From Malaya genurostris (lineage: Eukaryota; Arthropoda; Insecta; Diptera; Culicidae): a stretch of DNA of 64,000 nt. Below the pieces are notes generated by a model. It had not been told where the DNA came from. It did no database searches and saw nothing but the letters and a program-made list of their open reading frames with translations. Positions 45,023-56,500 of this stretch are shown in pieces. The stretch covers positions 79,959,216 through 80,023,215 of the forward strand of contig NC_080570.1 of assembly GCF_030247185.1 (NCBI RefSeq). The letters are read 5' to 3'. The position numbers and the translations under genes were made by a program. Position 1 is the stretch's first letter; every line of letters begins with the position of its first letter.

Positions 45023-45833
45023 TTTAACTTTGTTCCTTCAGCGCCACGAGAATTTTTAATTTCATCCGTTTCGGTATGTTTAGTGTCTTCATTAATTGAA
45101 TCTACTGACTATTATCCGCTAGTTCCGCATATTCAAATGCAGATTGAAATGACGGAGAATTCACGAGAAATTGCGGTTCTCGGGGATGTTTATCCAAAAT
45201 ATGTCTTTTTAAAGACCAGAACCGACTATAACGCATATTACATTTCGAAAATGTATAGTCGTAATGTACAGCGTCAGGAAGAAAATCGTGATTATGGATA
45301 TGTAAAGGGCCATGGCATCCAAGGTCTTCTATATATAACCGGAAACTGCCTTTCGACAAAAAAAAACAAGTGATTGCATCCATATATTGTAAAACTGAAA
45401 TGTTAGAAGGTAAATCATATTACTTACTGAATAGTTCGAATAACGATACATCCAAAGATTGGATTTTGATCAATATATATTCCATTTTACTCACTTCAAT
45501 CACAGTATACAAAAACCAATATGGCGTGCGATGTGCTTGCGTTTTACAAATTGATTCGGTACTCTTTACCGAACAATTCGCTAAAAATCGATAAATTACT
45601 GATCGATCAGCACGATTTCTATTAAATTTACCGAATAATTTCAAAGTGAAAACAGTTCGGTAGATAATTGCCAAATTTTCAGTACATGTTTTTGAAGAGC
45701 TGAATTTCGGTAACAAATTATGCTGAATACGTCAATTTTTGTAAGAATAGCAGAATAATCGGTAATTTTGATAAAAATAACGAATGTTCCAGTAAAAATA
45801 TTACCGAACTGAAAATCCAAAAATAAGTGTGTA

Positions 45834-46211
45834 ACTGATTATACACATTGAAATCTTCATGTTTTTCGGATATACAGAACTAGTAAATAACCAGTTCTTC
45901 TTAGAATTCCAACATAAACTGTTGAATTTCGCTGGAAATTAACAAAACGGCCTACCTTAGTCAGCATCATCCATTCCTCTAGCTGGAGTGTAATGAAATG
46001 GCTTAAGTCGCCTAAATTTTACACTAACACATTCATAAAATGAGCGAATATTCAATGACATTTATAATGTCACTGTCAATCAGGTTGATCGAGCAGCCAA
46101 CTCAGGCGAAAATTCTAGCACTGAACCGATCGAGCACTGAAAAATCATGCAGTCGAGTAAGAATTCATTACGCATTCCGTCATTTCGATAATGTGGGATC
46201 TGTTATCTGTG
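45834..46211. other. Unassigned intergenic sequence
   Basis: No gene recognised. GATAATGTGGGAT at 46187-46199 is the inverse of ATCCCACATTATC at 43059-43071. Confidence 0.4.
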
Positions 46212-46217
46212 TTATAA

Positions 46218-46520
46218 CCAGAGTTGCCAGGTTATTTTTTCAAAAACCTGTCAAAACTCAAAAATTTATCTGGATTTGTCTGGGTCTTACTATACACAAG
46301 GAAATTTTTGCCGGGCTTCATTTTCAGTGAGCAAAAAAAAAAGTCTCCCCACCTATCGTATAGAGGCCAAAACCGTAAAGATCTAGAAAGATCTGACTAA
46401 ATCTAGGAAAAAATTAAAAGTCTGGGAAAATTTGGCAAAAGATCTGGTTAGTTTGAGTGTCTGGCGAAACGAGGAAAATCTGGCATTTGCCAGACAAATC
46501 TAGAAACCTGACAACGCTGG
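46218..46520. mobile_element. 303-bp MITE with TTATAA duplication
   Basis: Ends CCAGAGTTGCCAGGTT and AACCTGACAACGCTGG match as inverted repeats at 14 of 16 positions. Flanked by TTATAA at 46212-46217 and 46521-46526. Non-coding, with repeated AGATCTxG and TCTGG words. Confidence 0.8.
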
Positions 46521-46743
46521 TTATAACAAACCTACGAACACTCTCTAAACAAAAAAGCGCCTCTACATTTGATTACAGCGTCATTGTGCCAATTGGTTTA
46601 AATAATGAAATTTAGATGGCGCGTAGAGTAAAATTATTTTTGCGTTTAATTGCCAATCCAGATTGTGTACTTCTATGGCAGCGTGTAATCAACTGCCATA
46701 TTTTTACAAAAGTCTTTTTCTTCGATCATCCTTTATTTGTTCA

Positions 46744-47094
46744 TCAGTTCATGTGTGCTGTTCGTTTTGGAATGACGTGTATTGTTTGTTAGTGTAGTTT
46801 AGTTCAAATTTTATTTCAACCTGGTAACATCCAACTGGTGCATAAATTGCTGTCAAACACAAAATAGACCGATATTAGAACGTCTCAAGCGGCGGAAAGT
46901 TGTGATATTAAATTTGGAAGCAAATGCAATAAAGGTGTGACCTTAAACAGTGTGCGTTGGAAGCCTTGTGGAAATTGGAAAAAGAAAAATAAATGAAATA
47001 ACGGAGCATACTTAGAGTGAATCATTGTACAACGAGAGTGGAAGTGAACCCTCATTACATTCATCTAAAAATATACTACTTTGTTCCGGAAGTA
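46744..47094 (+). promoter_or_regulatory. Probable start region and 5' UTR of the kindlin gene
   Basis: An arthropod-type initiator word TCAGTT lies at 46744. No TATA box at -30. The leader to the ATG at 47095 contains a two-codon upstream ORF (ATG AAA TAA near 46993). Assigned from position only. Confidence 0.3.
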
Positions 47095-47221
47095 ATGATA
47101 CACGTAGGGGATAGTACATGGAACCTGCGGGTCTACATAACCGACCTTCAGGTTGAAAAAACTCTTCGCGTTAGAGGTGATTTGCACATTGGAGGTGTTA
47201 TGCTAAAACTGGTAGATCCAG
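47095..47221 (+). CDS. Kindlin/fermitin family protein, first coding exon
   Basis: Kindlins bind integrin beta tails and talin at adhesion sites and activate integrins; the Drosophila homologues are Fit1 and Fit2. The 42 codons read MIHVGDSTWNLRVYITDLQV, EKTLRVRGDLHIGGVMLKLV, DP. This matches the start of the kindlin F0 domain, in particular the pattern TLRV-G-HIGGVMLKLV. The exon ends CCAG/GTGAGC at 47221 in phase 1. The start is the ATG that fits the family N-terminus. No further exon was found to 64000, so intron 1 exceeds 16.7 kb. Confidence 0.85.
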
Positions 47222-49382
47222 GTGAGCACATTAATCTTACCTTTTCGCAATTAAACATTGTAGAAAACTGTCTTTAAATACTTGTCACCAAACATCAGTG
47301 AGCAATATAGAGCGGACCTGGCTCTAGTAAAAGTAATTCGCATAGAGGCAATGGAAGTGTATGGAGTACAAAAGTGTTTCATAATATTAAAAATTTTAAG
47401 CACAAACCATCTTTAAAAATTCAACTTGCTGCTATGATATATTTCGTGATGAAAAAAAATAGCTAAAATTCAAGTAAAATCACATCTATTTATGTATATA
47501 ATAAATTATTTTTAATTCGGCTCAATTCTTTTATAATAAAGACTATATAACGCGTCAAAACTCATGGTTAACGGTTACTAATCAAATTTATCTGGTATCT
47601 TTAATCGGGTTTCCCAACAAAATAAAAATTTAAACTGCTATGCACTGATGAGTCAAAGACGAAACGTAAATATATTGAAAACGGGTATGTGCCCTAGCAC
47701 AAAATTTGGCCAACCCCTGAATGAGTATAATTATGTCTTATTTAGAGCAGTAATAACATTTAGTATATTCGCATATTTCATTTTAGAGTGGTACAAGTGT
47801 ATACTTAAAAAAAACATAAATTTCCCATGTTCGAACAACATATTAATTCAAAACATTTAGCATGTTTTTTTTTCAAAAAGGTTCAGTTATTTCATGTATT
47901 GATGCCTATATTAAATCTACAAATTAATAACTACAGTAAACGGTGAAGTTTAGCGAACTGATTATCAACGAAATAAAATATAACTGAAACAAGACGTACC
48001 ATAATTTTAGAATTATGAAGATATTTTTTCAACTTACCAATTGAACCACTAGAACTACTTCTGTGCCGACGAATGAAACCTTTAGCATAATTCACAAAAC
48101 GAAGCGAAATACAGCTGTAAAGATCTAAAAATAAAATTTTCGTAATACACGATTAAAATTCTCGCTTGATTGAATCCATGCTGAGACAGCATCTAGAAGT
48201 AATCAGTGAGTAAAAGAAACATAAGGCAAAAAATCGTAATACACATAGACTCACAACTACAGCACCGTATATTCAATAACTATGTGGGATTACAGGACGT
48301 GAATGTAGTGGCCATGAAACTTGTCCCACGTTAAAGATTCGAAAATAACAACTGTTGCGACCATTCGTGGGTAGTGGGTATATTAAAACGTCTCGCTAGA
48401 GTGAGGTCAGTTTGGGTTTGATATTATACTGCTCAAAAATGAATGAAATGAACACAACACACTGCATGAAAATGATTGCAATGTAAAAACACACAAGTAA
48501 AACATGAGTTGCCTCTATGTGATCATAAGAATCACAACAAATCGCACAAGTGTTACTCACACTCAGTCGGGTTTTGGAACGGTCTTTGCGACAGATACAG
48601 CCGATTTTATTGCAAGCAATTTTTTGAATATATTCCGGTGGTCAACATTACATCTGGTGTCCATTCAAAAGACTTTTGCTATCTGGTTATTTTATGTTTT
48701 ATATGTTAAGAAAGTCCACGAAGATTTGTATAAATTATATGTATAAAGAATATATGGTAACCGAACCTATATTTTTCTCAGTTTGTTAATTCATTTTACT
48801 AAGGCAAACTTCTAATTTAAGTATGTTTTGTTGGGATTCTGCTTAAATCAAGGGTTGAAAATTGGTGCTTTCAATACATTATTCCCATTTTGAACTGTTT
48901 TTATGTCTTAGAAGTGATGAAATAATTCGCTGGGCTTCGAATGATGAGCTTTAGGACGCATACCATGAATAGTAAATGGAGAGTCAAATTATTCCACTTA
49001 ACATTTAACGAATTCGAGAACATTCCGAGTATGATACAATAGATATTTATCAAAAATAATTTTTGATGTATTATTTATTGCAAATTGAGTTAAATTTAAA
49101 TTGTTAAGATTTACGTTTCGTGGTCAGTCACAAATAGTGACTATTCAGTTCTATTATGATTTGGTTATTACCATTTGGGACATCATTTGCTTCCACAATT
49201 CTGTGATTTTTAGTAGGAAAAAATGTAAACCTACTTGTAATGTGTCATGGGGAAAAAACTTATATGCTAACTTACTGAATAATACAGAGAGCGAATCGAT
49301 TCAATTGAATATTGCACCGATTTCTGTTGGAATTTGTTTATAATATTATGTGACATTACATCTAATGGTTCTGGTTTGTGAG
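47222..49382. other. Start of kindlin intron 1
   Basis: AT-rich intron sequence without recognised transposon ends. It contains a candidate minus-strand exon at 48038-48114. Several open frames of 65-80 codons have no family resemblance. Confidence 0.5.
48038..48114 (-). CDS. Candidate orphan exon, unknown gene
   Basis: 77 nt on the minus strand between a TTTACAG acceptor and a strong GTAAGT donor. One frame is open and reads CISLRFVNYAKGFIRRHRSS then SSGSI. The splice signals are good and the other two frames have stops. No partner exon was found nearby, and I do not recognise the protein. It could be an exon of a gene overlapping the kindlin intron, or chance. Confidence 0.25.
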
Positions 49383-49384
49383 TT

Positions 49385-49690
49385 TTTTTTTATTTAATAA
49401 TGTAATATAATTTTAAGGCACACTGCTTAAGCTCTAAGATGCCAAAGGTAATTTCTAATCCTAATCAACCACTAACTTCAAACTAGAATGATGCCATTGG
49501 GTAATGGCGAAACCGGGTAGCGGGTTCTCGAAAATCCAGCTTTCAGCGGACGATCTGCAGTGGACGGTGAATTGAATATAGCAAGTCAGTCAGATGGCGT
49601 TGGAGAAAATCTATGTTGGCCGCGTCCTTCGGTCCGTGTGGGTTCCGCGGGAAACACCCCCAGGCTATTAAGACCCGGCGGATGGCCCGC
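49385..49690. repeat. Long copy of the repeat found at 24800-24925
   Basis: Both ends match the short copy. The middle (about 49472-49606) is extra. On the minus strand it has coding-like text (VDDQHAGHPPGLNSLGVFPA), so it may be the 3' end of an unknown LINE. Confidence 0.55.
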
Positions 49691-49799
49691 ATGTTGGTCA
49701 TCGACAGAGGCGGCTATCCGTGGGCGATGATGGTGATATTGCCGAAGAGAATGAAAGAAACATAAGAAGTAAATTTGGTGTAAAACGGAGTAACAGGGG

Positions 49800-50018
49800 G
49801 TATGGGAAGCAAAGCAAAGTCTTGGCATTACATTCCTTTGGTGGAATTTGGCCTTTCTGTTTCAACAGACTTCGCAGCCGATTCTTAGTGTACAGAATCA
49901 TTGCATGGCTAGTACTATGGATCCTACTGACACTAAGAATCCTTCCAGGTCGGGGTTCGAACATACGACAACTGGCTTGTAAGACCAGCGTCCTATGCAT
50001 TGAACCGCCAACCCGGGG
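49800..50018 (-). mobile_element. tRNA-derived SINE, Feilai-like, second copy
   Basis: On the minus strand: GTTGGCGGTTCAATGC (A box, about 50015-49999), GTTCGAACCCCG (B box, about 49961-49950), then GGAAGGATTCTTAGTGTCAG as in the copy at 36826. The tail runs to about 49800. It is a SINE head, not a tRNA gene, since no cloverleaf end follows. Confidence 0.8.
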
Positions 50019-50369
50019 GTATGAGAACGAATCGACTAAGAACGACAAAAGATCTGGTTAGTGACGTCGAGATTGTGAAGAGTCGAGGGAAGGGAGAGCG
50101 GGAAGGTTAGTAACAGCAAAAAGATCTTGTTAGTTTCGATAGAGATGGTAGACAGACGAGGGGTCGGGAAAATCGGGTGTATGGTTAGTGTCGAACCTGT
50201 GGGTGAAGATTATTCTTAGCCTCGACAAGTGAAAGGAGAACTTTCTCTGTCAGGTACAACGGATTACACTTGTATGTTAATGTCTTTAAGGTACTGGTAT
50301 ATGAGAAGCATATATGAACTATCCCGAACCGGAACCTCAGGCGGTCTACTTCGGGCCCTAAGGAATTCC
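50019..50369. other. Short stretch before copia element 2
   Basis: AAGATCTxGTTAGT words occur near 50050 and 50121, as at 46442. No gene recognised. Confidence 0.4.
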
Positions 50370-50416
50370 TGTTGTAATCGAAGTAGTCATTCAATATCTA
50401 ACCAACGAATGTATTG

Positions 50417-51323
50417 TGCAGCGTCCTTAGCAAATTTGCTGGTTTGCATTGGCGCAGCAGTTTTTGTTTACGCGCTCTTGGAATGTGCTCGGGGTTGCTG
50501 AGGTGTTTTTTTGTTTACGCGACACTGAGGTGCTCTGCGTAAACAAAGAAATTTCACGGACAACCGCGGTAACGTTCACGATGGTCTCGGGTTTAGGCCG
50601 AACAGCTAGTGAAATGTTAGGAACATAAAAACCACTAGTCGGAAAAAAAATCAGAGTTCAGTTCAGTACAGTCCAGCTCGGTTCAGCGCAGACCAGACGC
50701 AATTTCTGAAGAATTAAGTGAAAAGTAGAGTTCAGCTCGGTTCAGCGCAGACCAGACGCAATTTCTGAAGAATTCAGTGAAAAGTTAAGTCTAGTTCGGA
50801 GTGTAATACAGTAAGCCGTAGGAGTATACATAGTGTGCATTGTGAGGGTCAAGTATCAAGTGACCTCAAAATCAAGCAAGAAATAATGTTTTCGGAAGGC
50901 ATCTAAAGAAGTGAAAATTGCTGTAATGAATAGAGATTTAACAGATTCATGTGTAGTGTTTGAGATCACCATGAAGTGTTGTGAATAGATTTTCAAACTA
51001 GTGGAGTATGCACTAGATTGTACTGCAGTAGGACATACGTTCATATGTGCGTAAACTTAATGATATGCCGAACTTAGTGAGACTGCGTGAAGTGTTAGCC
51101 TTATTAACAATCGTTAGTGACTTTTGTTAGATTGTGGGAAAGAACTCCCAAAACAGCCTAATCCTGCACTATTGAGAATAAGTAGCTGTTAAGTGAAAAG
51201 CATAAAAAGATAAACTATAAACTCAGAAAAAAGGTGAATTTCGTGGTATTACTCCGTATAGAACTAAAAGAAACGTCATCTTCGTTATTCTGCCACCCGC
51301 CACCGCTCGGCCGGGAGCCTACA
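50417..51323 (+). repeat. 5' LTR of gypsy element
   Basis: From TGCAGCGTCCTTAGC to GGGAGCCTACA. Contains a 59-bp tandem duplication (units at 50674 and 50733, CAGCTCGGTTCAGCGCAGAC). The primer-site candidate TGGTGACAGCGGCGG follows at 51326; its tRNA was not identified. Confidence 0.93.
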
Positions 51324-51854
51324 AGTGGTGACAGCGGCGGTCCTTTGCGAGGCAAAGGAAGACATCATCGGAACGCAAACCCAAGTGACTACCAGAATTC
51401 GGAGATGATCGGCAGAAGGGGGATGTTCATCATGTTGATCGAGTAAGTAATCCATGCACATTCAGTGCGCTTTGTTCGACATCTACATTCAACAGTGAAT
51501 TGGGGCAACCACGCCTGATCGGGCCGTTGCCGAATATAGTACTATAAATTCGCAAAAAAAAAAGGAAAAAAAAATGAAACCTAAGTTAATGATAGCATAA
51601 TTGTAAAATGTCAGGACCGTGCATTGATACTAAAAGGCGAGTTATTTACATACACGGCTTGGAAATTATTTACATCACACAGTTTGTTTTTTTTACGTTG
51701 AGGAGTAAAATTTCTGATAGCCCGTTAGAATAGATTTTCGATGGTTCTATAAAGAACCGATTCGATGGTTTTATGTAGTGATTTTTGGTTTATATTTACA
51801 ACTAATCTTCACATATGGGAAATACCGGAGCGAGTAATTTTGAAATTATCTTAA

Positions 51855-52658
51855 ATGGATCAGCTCGGTAGAATTAATGAAATTGGCGAATATATTGTGA
51901 AAGAGTACGAAAATCTCTATAAAAATAAAACTAGACCCCGATCATTAGCTGGGATAATTGCAAAAAGAGAGACCCTTCTCGACGCATTCAGGGAATTAGA
52001 GAGACTAATTGGTGGTTACGAAGCGCGCGTCAGTGTAGATTGTTGGAATACATTAACAGACCAGTTTGAAAACGTAAAAACAAAATACGACGCGGCAATT
52101 AGAATATTAGACGAATCCACTATTATCGAGGCCGAGCAACTAAAATCGCCCATATTACAATTAAGTGTGGATTTAGACACAAACAAGCGCGCCGGTAACA
52201 GCTCAAACACCGCAAACATGAGCCAAAATAGGAACGAAAACGCCGAAAGATATCGGTTTCCGATGCAAACGGCGATACAATGTATTCCAGAGTTTCATGG
52301 TTCAGTGGATGAACTCGAACCATTTTTAATACAAATAAGCTATTTCGCAGACGAAATACCATTGGGGGAGGATCAAAAACCACTATTGAATGTGGTGTTG
52401 ATGAAATTGAAAGGGAAGGCAGCGTCATTCATAAACAGAATACGAGCTAACACATGGGAAGAAATGTTTCAAAATCTGAAAAGACAATTCAGCATAAGAA
52501 TAACCGTTGAAGGCATTTTACAGAAAATAGAGACATTAGAGCAAGGACCGTCGGAGACATTTACAAATTATGCTGATAGAGCACTGCAAATTTATGAATG
52601 CATCGAAGAATGCAACGAGATCAACACACCGAAAGTTCCTTCGCAGAAAGGAGCTTGA
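51855..52658 (+). pseudogene. Gypsy Gag, N-terminal and capsid part
   Basis: Begins MDQLGRINEIGEYIVKEYEN. A coiled-coil-like first 100 residues are followed by a capsid-like segment: IPEFHGSVDELEPFLIQISY, LKGKAASFINRI and SIRITVEGILQKIETLEQG. The true frame is lost between about 52600 and 52650, and the product continues in the frame of 52598-53314. A single-base change would explain the break. Assembly protein by family. Confidence 0.82.
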
Positions 52659-53314
52659 AAATACATTTCATTGGGGGATTACGAAACGCAAGCTTGAAAC
52701 AGGCAGCGAAAAGTCAAAAGGGTATTGCATTTAGAGATTTGATACAATTTTTGCAGGATGAACATGCGGAATGCGATCATCTGGAAAACATAGTACAACG
52801 ATTACAAGCCTGTCGGATGTCAGAGAACAAACATAGAACTGCAGATCAGTTGGGCCATGTTAGAAATAGATTCTCAGGTCAGCATCAACAGGCTCACGGC
52901 AGAGCTCCACGACAACCAAATTGGGGGAATTCTTGGAACCAGGAAAGACCTGGCGGAAGTCGATCAAACGATAATAGGAGGTATTATCGAGAACCTGAAA
53001 ACCGCGGTAATCAGTATAGAGAATCCGGACGCATGATGCCAAATTATCAGAATAGCTACGGAAACCGAGATGATAACAGACGTCAATATAATCGTCAAGA
53101 CGAAAGATATCAAGTACGAAACCAGGGCGTGAATAACCAAGCTGAGGGCAGAACATGGCGAGAAGACAGAAATCGAGAAATGATGTATAGAGACCAGTCT
53201 CCCGCAAGAAGGTACGATGGCAGAAACTACGATCAACAGGTTAGACACCAAGATAGCACGCAGAATAACGGCAGAAGATATAACAATCAACAATCCAACT
53301 ATCGAAAAAACTAA
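52598..53314 (+). pseudogene. Gypsy Gag, C-terminal part
   Basis: Continues with SLKIHFIGGLRNASLKQAAK and a long Arg, Asn, Gln and Tyr-rich tail (about residues 85-238) instead of zinc knuckles, a pattern seen in insect errantivirus-like Gag. Ends TAA at 53312-53314. The start codon is not real; the frame is the continuation of 51855. Confidence 0.78.
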
Positions 53315-53331
53315 ATTATGGGGCGTATGAG

Positions 53332-53514
53332 TTGACAGAGAACCGAACACCCCATGAAAAGTATAACACATGGAATGTAATTAAGAAAATACAAAGCAAG
53401 GTGGAACAAATTGACCACCAATTGGAAAGAATGACGGATCTTTCAAACAGAGAAAGAAGCGAATACTATAAGCCATTCATTGGCAAGAAATTGGTTCAAC
53501 GCATTCGAAATTGA
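53332..53514 (+). pseudogene. Gag-Pol junction piece
   Basis: A short open frame with WNVIKKIQSKVEQIDHQLER lies between gag and pol and overlaps the first pol codons. It is probably the N-terminal part of Pol in a shifted frame, not an independent gene. Confidence 0.4.
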
Positions 53515-56500
53515 AATGAGAACCACAACGAGACCTAACATTAAGAAAAAATTCCTAATTGATACCGGCGCTAGTTCGAACCTAATAAGCAGAAGATGCG
53601 CGGAAGAGATAGGTGCATACAGAATAAATATTAAAGAACAAATTCATTACACAGGAGTAATGAATATTCCGCGAATTAGTCTCGGTACTACAGAAGCAGA
53701 CTTTTTAATAGATAACCTAAAATTTAGAATAAAATTTGACGTCGTCGAGGAATTAGGATTTGCAGGCATCCTTGGAATGAACTTTATAAATAAGCACGTT
53801 ACTAATATAGATATCCAAAATGGCAAGATAATCTTACAAGAAAAGCAAATTGTATTTAGCATGGAAGCAAAGCCGATACCAAAGTGGCTACAATATGCTA
53901 TGGGAGATACGGAGCGACAAGCAGAAGGCCATAATCAGAAAATTACAGGAGCACAGAATTCGCTTCATGATAATATAGAATACAAGTCAAATACAAACAA
54001 CCTAATATATAAGGAAAATCAATACCCAATGGTAACCGAGAAAGGGTGTCAAACTGAAGAAAATATACGTAGTAGAACGAAAACCAATAACATAAGCTGC
54101 CAAACCGAGTTCATTATAGCAAACGTAGACATAATAGGTAAGACGGAAATCAAAACAAATAACTATGACATATATAATAGTGTACATGACAATGTTCATA
54201 ACAAGAATAATAATGAAAATGACACAGCCGATTTTGATTACAAACAAATGATAAATGAACAAGTTTTTAAAAGGGAAAAGTTTACCACAATATGCAAGGA
54301 TGTAGACGAGTTCAACGAAAACAAATCGGGGCAACAAAAACCTATTCTCACAGAAGACAACTATGACCTTAGCTTAGTGGAAAACAACAAATTTAAGACA
54401 CTACAAGGATCACGTAGAATAGAAAAAGTTCTCGAAGTGCTAAATGCTGAAGTCTTAGAGGGTAGTTTATCAAAGCGTAATAAATATGAAATAAATAAAA
54501 AGCATGTGAATAAAAATGATAACAATAATGCATCGTATCAGAGCAATCATGAGTTATACAAAAACGACGATCGTTCAGATAGTATGCTCCCCGGTTGTGG
54601 AACTACTATTACTAATGAAGAGGAGAAGGAGTTTATTGACAGAGAGTATGACGAGGAAGACAAATGGTTCCTTGATTTAGATACAAATCAAGACGTAATT
54701 CTTACGGAAAATAAAAGATACGGTCAAATAACTGGTCGAGACCGAACGGAAAAAGTATTAGAATCACTAAATATGAATCATCTAAAAAGAGAAAATTTTA
54801 GGGATATAGAGATGATTATGGCATCATATAGCGATGTATTCTATCTGAAGGGGGATAAACTAACTATCACTGATGCGGCAGTGCACGAAATTGAGACCAC
54901 GTCAAACGTGCCTATCAACAAACGGCAATACAGATTTCCGGAAGCTACAAAGAAGCATATTAACGAAGAAATCGAAGAAATGCGTAGGCAAGGTATCATA
55001 AGGCCTAGCAAGAGCCCATGGAATGCTCCAGTATTATGCGTACCAAAGAAGGACGATGAATATGGCAACAAGAAGTATCGAATTGTAGTAGACTTCAGAG
55101 CATTGAACTTGGTGACAAAACCCTTTGTATACCCGATCCCCTTGATCGATGAAATCTTAGACAACCTAGGGAACAGTAAATATTTTTCAACTTTGGATTT
55201 AAAATCGGGATTTTATCAAGTACCGATCGACCCAAAGGATGCTGCAAAGACAGCCTTTTCCACTCCAAAAGGGCATTTTGAGTTTACGCGGATGCCTATG
55301 GGGTTAAGAAATAGTCCATCTACTTTCCAAAGATTAATGAATACTGTCCTATACGAAATAAAAGACGTCAAAGCAATCGTATACTTAGATGATATAATTG
55401 TTTTTGGCACTACCGTGGAGGAACACAATAACAACTTAAGTAAGGTGCTGAAGGCTTTGCGTCAACATAATTTGAAAGTTGAGCCGGGCAAATGCCAGAT
55501 ATTGAAAGATGAAATAAAATACCTAGGGCATGTGATAGATCAGAATGGAGTACGTCCTATGGAGGACAATATAATGGCTATCAAAGAAATGTCAGCACCT
55601 AGAACGGTCAGAGGCGTCCGCTCATTTCTAGGAACGGTAAACTTCTATGGAAAATTCATACCGCAACTAGCAGAGAAACGTAAACCGTTGAACGACCTCT
55701 TGCGGAAAAATGTAAAATTTGTTTGGACAGACGAATGCCAGAAAGCATTCGAGGAATTAAAATTTTTTCTGACATCCGACACACTGTTAGTTAGACCGAA
55801 CTACAAAGATACGTTCGTGATCACAACAGATGCTAGCGAGTACGCCATTGGAGCTGTACTATCTAACGAAAAGTCTATCGATAGACCAATAGCATATGCC
55901 AGTAGAGGCCTAGTAGGTGCTGAAAGAAGGTACCATACGATTGAGAAGGAATTGTTGGCCATTGTCTGGGCGGTAAACAAGTTCAAACACTTCATTTATA
56001 ATCAAAAATTCATCGTCTACACAGACCACAGACCGTTAATTTCAATATGGCACTTGAAGGAAACTTCGCCAACGCTAACACGGTTACGATTAAAATTACA
56101 AGGATTGGAAATAGACATTCGCTACAAACAAGGCAAGGACAATGTCGTAGCAGACTTTTTATCGAGATTGCCCGAACAGGATGAGACCCCACACACCATA
56201 TCGGTAGTAACGAGACAACAAAAACGCCAACACCAGCAAGCAGAAGAAGATCTTGCGAAGCAGAAAGATGCAGAGAGTAGAGTGAACCCCAAGCAAATTA
56301 GGGATGAATCCGGGCGATTCGCGTTATTTGAAAATAAACAGAAAACTGAATGGAACCCACACATGGACGGGTTGGAAAACATCGATTTTGGATGCGATGA
56401 GAAGGAAGATTTGGGGGGATTCTCGTACCTCGAGGAGTACGATATATGTACCAGAGAGAACGACATTGAATTCAATCGATTAAAAATTTCGACAAAGAAA

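Larger units (their letters stand above)
43680..45383 (-). pseudogene. Zinc-finger protein gene of the CACAC transposon, copy 2
   Basis: The N-terminal frame (45383-45102) starts MDAITCFF and holds a C2H2-like finger, SKCNMRYSRFWSLKRHILDKH. After the nested element the text resumes with NGIIQWLK and a GTAAAT donor (about 44097). The next acceptor is TTCCAG near 43979. The last exon (about 43978-43643) contains GGTIIWRDHKIPIEGDILYC, DKLFYLYIMNTLYSIGTLIT and TGENFRRSYE. The last exon and the preceding splice site correspond to copy 1. No family assignment. Confidence 0.6.
43345..45831 (-). mobile_element. CACAC-ended DNA transposon, copy 2
   Basis: Starts CACACTTAGTTTTC and ends AAAATAAGTGTG, flanked by TA (43343-43344, 45832-45833). 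TTCAGTAA-type words crowd both ends as in copy 1. A minus-strand gene relic lies inside, and the CCGACG-ended element 44126-45022 is inserted in its middle. Confidence 0.78.

Noticed and set aside
47017..47094. Longer N-terminus for the kindlin exon starting at GTG
   Set aside because: Not an ATG, and the family N-terminus begins at the ATG at 47095.
49385..49690. Host exon with VDDQHAGHPPG-like text
   Set aside because: The segment is repetitive (second copy at 24800) and has no splice sites.
52860..53371. Minus-strand frames with membrane-like composition
   Set aside because: Antisense of the Arg and Asn-rich Gag tail.
54002..54337. Hydrophobic 111-codon minus-strand frame
   Set aside because: It is the antisense of the Asn-rich Pol spacer; AAT and ATA codons read as hydrophobic residues on the other strand.
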